Shown here in pieces: positions 46,701 through 58,700 of a stretch of DNA of 64,000 bases; positions within the stretch are counted from its first letter, which is position 1; every line of letters starts with the position of its first letter. The DNA comes from Plutella xylostella (lineage: Eukaryota; Arthropoda; Insecta; Lepidoptera; Plutellidae): contig NC_063993.1 in assembly GCF_932276165.1 (NCBI RefSeq), positions 4,040,001 through 4,104,000 of the forward strand, read 5' to 3'. A model generated the notes under the pieces. It did not search any database. It was not told the DNA's origin and worked only from the letters and a program-made list of their open reading frames with translations. The translations under genes were made by a program, and so were the position numbers.

Positions 46701-49700
46701 TGGACAGCCATTGTCACACGAATAAAAAAGAACATACGTGTCTGAAGTAATTGAATTCATGTGTAATTAAATGTACTAAGGACATTGCCTTTTTTGTTTA
46801 GTTGACTTCTATGCAGTGGAATTCTATTATTTAATTATAGCACTACTACCTACTCTATTTTTATGTCCCAAAACAATAAAAATAAAAACCTCTTAGTAAT
46901 CAACAACTTTTCATGGTAGGCAGAGATGCATTCTTCATATGTTTTTATTGGTACTTTTCGACACCACATACAACATACAACACTCGTAAACTTTGGCTCT
47001 TTAGTAAGTTTAGGTAGGTGCACTCACGAGCAATGAAAAAGTTTCAGGGACGATAGCACCAAATTACTCCTAAACGGAAAAGACTAGCTTAATGACGCCG
47101 TCTGCAGTATTGAAAAACATTTATTTAACAGAGCACCTGAATATTCTAACTAAAAAGTAAATATTTTGATCAAATTCTAAATGACTTAAAAAAAAATGAT
47201 TCATTAGGAGTCGATATTTATTTAGTGGAACTTATTCATTGCTCGTGCCTCTCGTGAATGTACTAGCGGTTATACCGTTTGATCGACATCAACATAATTA
47301 TTTAATCATTGTTGTCTAACTTCTATTCCATTCATTAACTTCTGACATTTACGAGTTGAAGGGCAACTTATTTATAAAAGACTTCGGCTAAAAGGAAAGC
47401 ATACGTAGGGTTTCAGAGAAAATTCCACGAACTTGACTATGGCTAGTGATAGCTTTGTAAGGATTATCACTCGGGACAACAATTAGTACATATCTACAGC
47501 CGGTATTAGTATCTATAGCAGGTATTTCCTTATCGAAAGCCACATTCAACAAGCCAAATCCTTTCAGTGATTAATCGTCGGAGGGGAATTTTCGAACGGC
47601 AATGGCGTAGATAAACGCTGTAGCCGCAATCGAACAATTGTTTGTTTTGTTCTTTCGGGCCGGTAGGTAATCGATCGGAAACCGCTACGGTGATAAACAT
47701 AGTTAAATAAACGAGTCAATATTTAGACTAAGGGTGGACAAAATGTGTATTAGTGGGAATAAACTCAGGTGCTTTTTTTCCCTTGTCTATTAATAGATGA
47801 TTTAATTAGATTGGTATTCAATAAACCCCTAATGTGTTTGTTTTGTGATAGACATAGGCATCTCTAACTCTAACTCGTCTGCTGGTTTATAACAATAACA
47901 TTATTTTCTTTGAGGAGGTATATATCTAGTATATGTCCAGAACTGGATAGCATTTACACTCTACGTTTGAGTAGAGCTACAGTCCGCATGAGTTGCTCCC
48001 CTCGACCCTTTTTTCTTCTCTCGTCTTTGACCCTAGTATAGCATAGGGATATGCGGGGTCACTTTCTAAATCGCTCCAAAGCTTCGGAAAAACAAAAGTG
48101 CAGCGCTAACGATCGTTGTATTGTGCTGATTGTGTGACAATTCTTGTTCGTTCGTTCGTCTTCTTAGAGAGGGTTCAGGAGGGGAGCGCTTCAAGGTCAA
48201 CTCTCAAGATAATTCTTGCGGGTTACGTGTGTACACTCACAAACAGACGCAGTGCGCGAGGTTTTTTTAGTATAACATTATGCAGACGTGTACACTCACA
48301 GACAGAGGCAGTGCGCGAGGTGCGCTCGGAGGAGGTGCGGCCGCTCGTGTCGCGCATGTGGCTCAGCAGCGCGTTGAAGAAGTTGTACAACTGCAACAAT
48401 TATACATATGTTTACTAAGTTATATGGATAGGAGTAGAGTATTCAGGAATTTTATGTTCCAACCGAGATATACCTACATACGGCGGATCCAGGGCAGTCA
48501 GCGACTTACAACTAACCTTACCACAGAATAATAACTACACTCACGGGCAATGAAAAGTTTCCACTGAGAAAAGCACCAAATTACTCCTAAACGGAAAATG
48601 CTAGCTTAATGACGCCTTCTGCAACATTGAAGTACATTTAACTGAGCATCAGGATATTACCAACTAAAAACAATAATAATATTTTGTTGGAAATTTTATT
48701 TCAATATCTGTAAGAATAGGGGCGGTTTGGTGTCGACATTTTGTGAGTGGAACTGTTTCTTTGCCCGTCAGTGTAGTATGACTGTATGACCTTACTGGAA
48801 AATCATCTTCGCACGTTGAAAAACCCAAATCCAACAAAGAAGAAGAATAACTCAAAATATAAATTCAGCTAAAAGGGCAAATTTTCCCCTTTACCTAAAT
48901 TTATATTTGAGGCAACTTCAGTAAAATATTATTACCTTCCTAAAGCTTGAAAAACTGCCGCTAAAGGTATGAATAGACGTGAAATTGATAAATTGAATTA
49001 AAATACGGGCCTGAAATAACAGCATTAACACGCTTAATTTAACGCTTAATCTGAAAGATGATAGGTACATTTTCAATTCGGTAGGGTAAGTGTTCGGTTT
49101 GATTACTTTTCAAATCTAATTTCTATCGTCTTCGTCAAAGCTCTATACAAGAATACATAAATGATATAATATGACACTCTCTGGAGTCTGGAGGTGAAGA
49201 GACAGTCAGCTTTATACACACTTTTGTTTTTTGTGAAACTTACAATATTGGTTCAGTCATTAAAACTGTTTGTGGGTTTTTGGTCTCGCTCGAATTTCGC
49301 TTTCGCCACATGTGGATAGGACGGTATTTGTGCATTCGTAGTGTGTATCTTTCTTGTCAAATTAGAAGAACAAATACACTCACATGCAATGAAAAAGTTC
49401 CACTCACAAAATGCCGACACCAAATGACCCCAAATTTTTCAAACATTTAATTTAAAATTTTAGGAAAATATTACCTAACTTAGCTAAGCTAGCCTTCTCC
49501 GTTTAGGAGTAATTTTTTGGAATCTTTTCATTGCCCGTGAGTGTATAATTAGTGGTGTGAGGGGATATCGTTATTTGACAACATACAGCAAATACATAGG
49601 TACGTATCGTTTACGTATTAATTAATTAAATTAAAATTTCGCGCCGCGCTTCTCTTTCTAAACATCACATTCCCGCATACCTCGAATTTCTATGTATAAT

Positions 49701-52700
49701 ATTACTTAAAAAATGCAAACAAACTGACTCTCAATCGGAAATACCTATGTATAAGTCCTTCCAAAAACATATTTGAAGGGAACCTTTCCTGATTCTATCC
49801 TAAACAGAGATAAAAAGGTTATTAAAGGAAATTGAACATCAAGGGTAAGGGGTAAGGCTCAGGGGGGGTCACTCTAAGACGAAAAACGAAGCTTTGGAGC
49901 ACTGCTGCGCGAGCCACGACCTTATCTCGTTGTATTAAACGTGCCGATTATAGAGTAACCCTCCAGATGTAGGTAGGGATAATACCTACTTATTCAGAGT
50001 ATTTCCAGCGCGGTCGTGCGTTCAAATTGCTGATCCTACGTAATCAGGGAGTACCCCAGATCTTATCTTCAAGGATAAGAATTAACCTGATACTGTGTTC
50101 CGATACTATCCTGAATAACTACTAATTTCATTCAAATTAATGCATATAAAGAAAACAAACAAAGATACCTATTAAAATAAAATACAGGATGACCCATAAC
50201 CCATAAGCCAAAATAATCCTTCTAACTTAATTCCTTAGCAAACTGTTAATCTTCATTCTGGACTACTTTTTTTCCTTACTTAGGTATTTTTGTTTAAGTA
50301 TTTTTTTTAAATTGCTTTTTTCTTGTACATGTAAATATAACCGTATAGGGACTGCAATTTCATAAAACACTGATGCTTTGGAAATTACTAATCCGTTATG
50401 ATCGTCCATCAAGACCATCAATCAAAAAAGTTATTTATTCTTCAAGGGCTAAAAGGTACCACGAAAAGAATATCTAAGAATAGCAAGGTAAGGGGTATCA
50501 CTCAATAAATAATATAGGTAATTTTGTTTACTTATGGATAATATACGTAGCATAAAATATATAGGTACCTAGTATCGCCATGTTTTACGATTCTGATTGT
50601 TTATTTACTATCCCACATATTATGATGATCATCTAAGAAACATAATCGTTATTGAATTGGTTCATCTCTCTCTATTTTCCTTTGTCAAAGTTATAAAATC
50701 CTATCCCGTAGTCTTAAAAATAGAGGTTATCAAGACGCAAGAGGACATAAAAACGATATCAGAATATAAATTGAAAGTCAAAGCTCATTGGATTATAAAT
50801 TTCACTTTTAGTACGGCTTTAAAATTTTCCACAACCCGATTATTATTTAAGTGGCCAGACAGATAGTCACTGCACTCTGCATTTGTGTGATGTCAAGTAT
50901 CTATTGACAAAATAATTTATATCATCCTGCCTATCATTACTTTATGTACACATGGAAATTAAGGACCAGTATACAAAGTTCCTATACCTTACCCAATTTA
51001 CTCAGGGAATAATATCAACGTTTGACGATTTTAATAGGTACTTACCTAATATCCTAATATCGACTTTCAGAAATTTCACGAATTTAGAGTGTGTGTGCAT
51101 CTACATAGGTACATATTGCTTTATGCATTCGGTTCGACTATTTGTAGGCACGATTCGTTTGCCCAATGAACGCTCAATGACTGCTCAATGACTACTCAAT
51201 GACTATGCAATGGTCAGCGCGAGCTAAAATGCTAACAAGCGCATCGGGCCGTATTTTAGGGCTCATTGTAGGTACAGTCAGCTGCATAAGTAGCTACTAG
51301 CTATACACTTTTGTACCTTGTCAAACTGACTAACCGGCAATTTTTCAATGAATGGATAGGCGGTTTCAGGTTGACAAGGTACGAAAGTGTATAGTTACTT
51401 ATGCAGCTGACTGTACCTACTAATATGACATAGTTCAATGTCATTTTAGTGCTTAAATGCACATTTTAGACACGTGTTGAGTGCCCACTGAGCATGTTGA
51501 GTGTGTTGTCGTTTAATTATTTGAGCGGCATCACACCTTTGAATGTTTGTTTGTCTTTAATTTTAATTTCGATCGGGTTAAAGCGAATTGTGTTCTAAAA
51601 ATAATGTCTTTTTCGAAACAAAAGTCTACTGCAATTACCTAGATTGAAATGCAATATAACACACACATATACAAACTCATATAAGTAATTATAAGTTATA
51701 CGTCTGCGACAAAAATATCAAAAAAATCGCATTGCGCGCACAGCCCAGCCTAAGTAGAACTACTACCTAAACATTTTGTAATTCAGACTCAAATCTTATA
51801 AGCATTGTTTACTGTAGTTAAATATTTGCCAACTCTTTTCTTATCAGGTTAAAACCGAATTTAATACTTATTTGAGAAATGATTCATAGTTATACAGTGC
51901 TTTAGATTTCGTATGCGATAAGAATGCAGGCAAACTACACAATAATTATTATACTGCCACACTGTTATATTTTCCTGATAATTTCGTGCAGTGCCCAATA
52001 AAATACCAAGCAACGTAAGTAGGAACATGTAACGGGTGGTTTATAACGGAATTTGAGACATTTTATAAGGCGTTAGACGACTGTTTACAATAATTAAAAC
52101 GCTCACCATGTGTCCTAAATCACAATTTTTTTTTGTCGTGTGATATAATTACAAATTATAATAGTCCACAGAGTTGAATTATCAAAAAAAAATATACGCA
52201 CACCTAGTTATCAGAAGACTATCGGATGCATGTGTTACCTACGTAACTGAAACAAATCATAGTATATTATGTATTTAATTAAGAAATGATGACTATTTAA
52301 CGAATTTTATCTTAGATATGAATGAGATAAGGGGGCATGAACACTTTCAACCTCTACTAACTGACTTACACTACTATACACCTCCTTAATTTCCATTCTC
52401 AAACGCGACTCATGTCATGATTAAAATCAACTAACCTAACAGTTTAAAAAAAAACGATATTCAACACTGCATAACTTCTGAGTGGGAGCTACGCTACCAC
52501 AAACAGATACACACCCACAGACAAACACTTTCAACGTATACCACCTCTCTTCATCCTCCGTATATAGTTAAACCACCTACCTTGACCTGGTCCTGCTCCC
52601 CGGCGTACTCGATGCTCTGGAAGATGGTCCAGGTGTAGCGGCGCCGCACCTCCATGCGCGCCAGGTAGCGCCGGTACCACTGCTGGATGAGGATGGCCGC

Positions 52701-55700
52701 CTTCATTGCTGGGGACAAGCGGGGGAGGGTTAAGATAAAGAGAAAAAAAGGATATAAAATACCACAGATCAAAAAATTAAATAAACAAACAAAATAACTA
52801 TAAATATCTTTTTATTTATTACAATTTATTACTTATAGGTACTTTACTTAATAAGAAATGTATTAACAAATGTTGTGTGATTTCCTGCACTGGAAACGCC
52901 CGCGCCTCAGCTTGCGTTACTACAGTGCAGCGATCGATAATTTTTTCGAATCTACACAAACATATAATAAATAATAAATAAATATGTGGGGACATCTCAC
53001 ACACGGCAATCCGACCCCAAGCTAGGCAGAACCTGTGTTATGGGTGTCGGACAGCTGATATATCTACACAAATACATAGATAGATACATACTTAATATAA
53101 ATACCAACACCCAAGACCCGAGAACAAATATCTGTGTTTAAACAAATATCTGCCCCAGCCGGGAATCGAACCCGGGGCCGGGACCTTCGGCTCAGTAGTC
53201 AGGGTCACTAACCACTACGCCATTCGGTCGTCGAATGGAAAAAACAAATGCCACTTTTGGAACTGACAAATTTGCTTTACATTTTGACAGTGACAGTTGA
53301 CGATACTGTTCTTTTTCCATATGTTTGTGTAGTTTCGAAAATATGTAAGTAGTATCAAATCCTGTGATCGCTGCACAGGTGAGGTGGCATCCAGCCACTT
53401 GACGCGGCACTGATTTTCAGCCGCGTCCTTCAGGAGTTAGAATACGGTCAGCTTTATTCACTACTTGTTCGAGAAAGGTCATATATATATATTTATGACC
53501 GTTCCTTTAGAACGCGATGCGTCACCTAGCAGCGCAACGCACCAATGGGACTTCACCTCACACTTAGACTTTTTCTTTCTTTTGAGATTTTAGCTTTTAG
53601 CTATGAATCTAAAGTACGAGTATTTGTTTTCCAATTGAGTCGTATTGTTTTGTATTGTGTATTCGTGACAGGGGTGGCAACGCGAAGGCAAAACGAATGT
53701 AGTAATTAATTGTCGTCCGTTTTTTAATTTCATGAAAACCTCTTGACTCAAACTACAGTTCCATTCTGATTCTGATTTTAATGTAAATACCAAACCGACA
53801 ATGCATGCCCAATTAATTAACAAACAGCATTCGGCAAAGCGCATAACTTTTGAACCAATTTTAATGATCTCTCGATTTAATATAGGATTTTCACTTCTCA
53901 ATCTGAACTCGTCACGATACGCATCTGTATAAATTGTATTATATTCAGTTTTCTTTGTAAATAAACGTAATATCAGCACAAAACCTATGGATTATTAATC
54001 GCTTGAACATAAATTTGGTTTGAAAATTCACAATACAATTTGAATCGATTTTCGTTTTGTAGCTTGGACCGACAGGACCACTTATTCAGTATTTAAACTA
54101 GTAACTATAACAATCCTCTTTTCTTGTTTAGAGGTTAAAAAGAACATTCGATAACTGTACTGTCATTTACTATGAGGCAACAATGGTAGGTATTTATTTA
54201 ATTTTTCATTGCACAAAATATACTTCAGTGTACAAAAGGTGGACTTAATGCTATATGGGAACCTTAGCATTTTCTACTTGTGAACCTACAGGAGGTACGT
54301 ATGGTATCGTAGTGTAGTAGTATTAATACAATACATATTTTATAAACCCAAAAAACGGAATGCAAGGCCAAAGTATACTTATCAGAGCATAGATAAATTA
54401 CGGCACTAAATAACGGAGAAATACTGCACATTATAGGCTCAAAGTGGACCGATCCACCCCTTCCCTCGATCCCATAAGAAAGGGTTAGAACGTTAATTGC
54501 CGTACAACTTTTCAGACGAGCCCTTCCTAACAACTAGATAATGTCCATCCCATTACATGCCCAAAGAATTATTCAAATTTACGAGCCACGAGCCCAACGA
54601 GCCGTGTGTGTATAGGAAGACCTTTTTGATAAACATTCCGTACAACACAAAGCCGGGAACTCACGAAATACGTGTAAAACTTGAACTTTTTTGAAACTTT
54701 CACAACGTATGACGTTAGTTGTAAAGTTGTTTAACTTTAAGGCCCGGTCGCGCTACACTGAAAGGTACTCGTACACTAGTTTTGAAACTTTGTCTACAAC
54801 TTTAATTTGTGAGTATTTGCGGATTATGCTTTATACGAGTAATGCATTTTCAAATATTGTGTAGCAGTTTACACAGCATTTGGTCCATGATGTATTACAA
54901 TGATTGTATAGTTATTTCAAATTAAAAAATCCGCCGAAGTAATTGGTGTTATTAGTCATTACACTTACTATCCATCAACTTAAGGGTAGTAATTACCTAG
55001 GTACTTATAATTAACAACTGAAATAAAACACAGACATATAGATAGAAAAAGGAAACTATTATCTCAATTAATGAATCTACTCGTCTGAAAACTAGTCGTC
55101 TCGTCCACCAAAATATGAGTGTATCGTCCTATATCCGAGATGATTGTGTTCTATTTATAAACAAGTAGCGAAGAGGACACCCCTCTGTGACGCCGGCGTG
55201 GAAATTAGTGTTTGACCCAATTCTATTATCGCGAGAAAACAACAGAGAGATAAATTGTAACATGCAGGCTACGTGGTTACGTTTAATGAACTGTATCCCC
55301 ATTAAATCGCGTTAAGGCGATAAGTCCGCCTTTGTGTACTTTAACTGTTAACTCTTTTATCTGTACCCATCTTGTGAAATATTGTTTATCTGTATGCAAT
55401 AAAGTGTATAAATAAATAAATCTAAATTTAATTTCATACATTAAGGCTGGCTTGCACCAAATATTCGATCTCTGATAGTAGACTGTCGAAGCAAGACAGA
55501 GATAGATTTCAATTTGATTTAATATTTGGTTTAAATAAAGATTTAAATAAAGGTCATAGCAGAGAATCAGTTAAAAATATGCACGAAAAAAACTAGATGC
55601 AAGGAACAGGCGGCAGTATAGGGCGTCTGAATCAAGGAAGCTATAAAATAAATTACACTCAGGTTATCATTAATAAATTTTCCTGTTTTTTAACTAACAC

Positions 55701-58700
55701 AAACTTTGTATAATCCAACAGGGAAATAAATTGAACAGTAATCTAATCTCAAGAATAAATTTGTTTTATCCTGAACTTCATCGCTGGAAAACACGATAAA
55801 GTGAAAGTTCTTCAATAAATATATTTATTAGATTCTGTTCTTGGAAAAATTATAGAACATAAACACTCGCAGTACATATATTGTCAGAAATTTGATAGAG
55901 ATTGCAATATGAGATCTAGATTTTAGTTTGCATTCATTGGCAATAAAAACTGCATGAGTCGACTTGTGAAGTGATCTAAACTGGAGTGGCAAGTACACTT
56001 CTGCAAGTTTTATACATGCCAAAGCGGACTTTTGCTATTTATATTGCCAATAATATGAAACCCGCTTATGCTCTGAACTAATGAATGATATCTAGGTACC
56101 CTTTAATGATGATGGATCATTTAACCATCTACTAATCGATGTTGAACAACGACAATGAGCTTAATGTCTCCAATCAACAAGATCACTGAGCTTCATTAAC
56201 CAATCACCGTATCTGAATTGGCAGTCAGCCATATTGAAGTAGGTATATAGACACCATGGAAGTAATCAATACTTACCTACCTAGAGATGGAGGGATTTAA
56301 TCAGTGTTGTTTACGAAGCCTGATGAAAGCATCTACAGGATAATAAATTGATCTTTTCCTTTTATAATTCACAAATTATTCACCATGTCGTTCATAAATT
56401 GATCGATAGGCTCTATACCGAATGTCTACCATACCCATCATTCATACCAATATCTACCTAGAGCTACCACATAGTGGTGAGCCAGTCACTGTTGTAGCAT
56501 ACGAAAAACTTAGTTTCTCGGCGTCACCGCACTAGCCATGACTTCTCTTTATAAACCGTACCGATTGCATTTTTACCTCTTTTCCCACCCCTTTGGGATC
56601 GAATTCATTTTTAAAATAAAATTGGATCGAGGTAGACGAGACTGTTAACTAGACTGTTAAAAAACATTCTTATACAAATTTTAGTAACTTTACCAAACAA
56701 GCTGAGGCAAGCTGAGCTACCTCAAATGGAAGGACACAGAGATATGCATACCTCAGCATCAATTCATTTGCTAAATGGAGATGTGCCCGTGTCCTAACAC
56801 CAAAATACAATTTCTAAATGAGTTAGGTGTAGAGCTGGGAATTCGCAAAATTTATGTTTATCATATTGTTGTGTTAGGTTATAAAGTTGTAATATGAATA
56901 TGAATGTGAGCAACAAAGGTTAAATTTTACAAAAAATCAACTGCATTTTAAAAGAGATACATTTTATAAGCGTTTCCCACAGGATGACCTGCTTTCACAC
57001 TACCTAAATGCAGATGATAATAAAAAAGCTCAATTACTCAACAACTTACTGAGATAATTTAAAATGTAAATATTCTAAGATGCTTTCGGAGAAAGTTTTA
57101 ATTTAAATCTTCTAGCGATTGTCTTTTAAAAAAATAACTTTGTATTTAGGAGGTTTTTATTTAGGAGGAATGTTTTTAAAAGTAACAGAGCGTTTGCTAC
57201 GTTTCTTGCAAAGATTCTCACAAACGGATCTGGGATTAAACTCGTTATCTGATGTCTGGAGTTGTACGGAGATGTTCAGGTATATTTTACCGAGTAACTC
57301 AATCAGTTTGTTCTATAAAATGAAATGAAATAGACTGTATGTATTCCAAGCCCAAGATGTTTTTGGTAGAACATACAATTATTTTATCCTTATACATATT
57401 ATGTATAATGTGGTACCTATATGTAGCATTTACTTTAGTTTAATAAAAAAAATATTTGTGATGTGTGCAAACCCGATGTGGAAGACACAGGATGAATAAT
57501 ATAAAATTAGCTGTAATCCACACAAACATTTCCTGGGCACAAAATCTACAATAGCCGCAATTCAAACACACTGCACGTATTTGGGTGGATTTCAACAAGT
57601 CCTAAAAAATCTTCATTTCCGTGGACTTTTTTATCTTAAGGTTTTTCATATTAAAAAAACGCTTTTATTAAAGATTTTGTTAATATTAGTATTCTTTCTT
57701 AATGGCTAGCAGATAAGTTAAAAACTTAACGAGATACAGATGATTAAAAATTTCGTGCCACGGCGATGAACCATGCCTTCACGGCAATGAAAAAAGTGTC
57801 CACGGCAATGAAAAAAACATCCACGGCAATGAAACTAACGTCCACGGCAATGAAAGAACTGTGCTATGGATATGAAAGAATCAATCCACTGCAATAAAAA
57901 AAACTCTGTGAGGGAAATGCAAACTTAGGCAGATTATGTATGGTAGATAGAAATATTTGGATAGATATTGGAACGAAAGAATGAACGACAGTATGTATAA
58001 AATAATAAAGAATGTAGTATGGAATTCTTTAAGTACTATTATGGGGTTCGTATTGCGACTTATAAAAACGAAATGTTTAATTTGATATTAATATCGTTCA
58101 CAACATATAATTAACCTTACCTATTATAACATCTATATTTTCATAAAGTATAATATTATAAAGTATACGAACTGTTAATTTTATGTAAAATTCATAAAAT
58201 ATACTATGATATGACATAGTCTGTACTGAATTACACATCACCGAACAAACCCCTAGCACCAAAACCTAAAGATAGGTGCAGTTAGGTGCACATGTTCGTC
58301 AACAGCGAAGCGGGGAGCAGCATGTGCACTTAACCGCTCCTCCTCGCTTTCCTCGTCATCGCACCTATCTTAAGAATTTTGGTGCTAGGGGTTTTAATGG
58401 TGTTGTGTAATTTTACACAGATAACGTGATATGATAGAATATTTTATGAACTCTATGATAAATGAAAGTATATTTTAATTGATATAATAATATGAAATGT
58501 ATGTTATCATCATCAGCCTATAATCATCCACTGCTGAACATAGGTCTCTCCCAAGGAGCGCCACAACACTCGGTCCTCGGCCTTCTTAGTCCGGCTACCT
58601 GCCTACTGCCTAAGCTTTCACATTTTGTTAGCTATGTCGGTGACCTTAGTCCTCTGACGGATAAACTCTTTTCTGATACGATCCATTAGAGAAACCCCAA

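Larger units (their letters stand above)
45883..48299. other. rdgC intron 3
   Basis: 2.4-kb intron. Holds two TIR elements (46001-46135, 47021-47260), a MITE copy (48055-48176) and a tandem duplicate of the exon 3 donor (48230-48262). Confidence 0.5.
48391..52580. other. rdgC intron 2
   Basis: 4.2-kb intron with TIR copies (48537, 49375), a MITE copy (49861), an 11-bp tandem repeat (51161-51217) and a near-palindromic MITE (51268-51420). No extra exon. Confidence 0.5.

Noticed and set aside
53154..53232. A minus-strand tRNA gene
   Set aside because: tRNA-like promoter boxes continue into a repeat body, so it is a second SINE family.
56478..56580. A twelfth copy of the GGGTCACTCT MITE
   Set aside because: CAGTCACTG, ACGAAAAACTTAGTTTC and ACCGTACCGATTGCAT are suggestive, but the ends and spacing are too diverged to list as a firm copy.
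57757..57905. CRISPR-like array (repeat plus variable segment, constant period)
   Set aside because: The variable part is only 6-7 bp, the host is an insect nuclear genome and there are no cas genes; it is a minisatellite.
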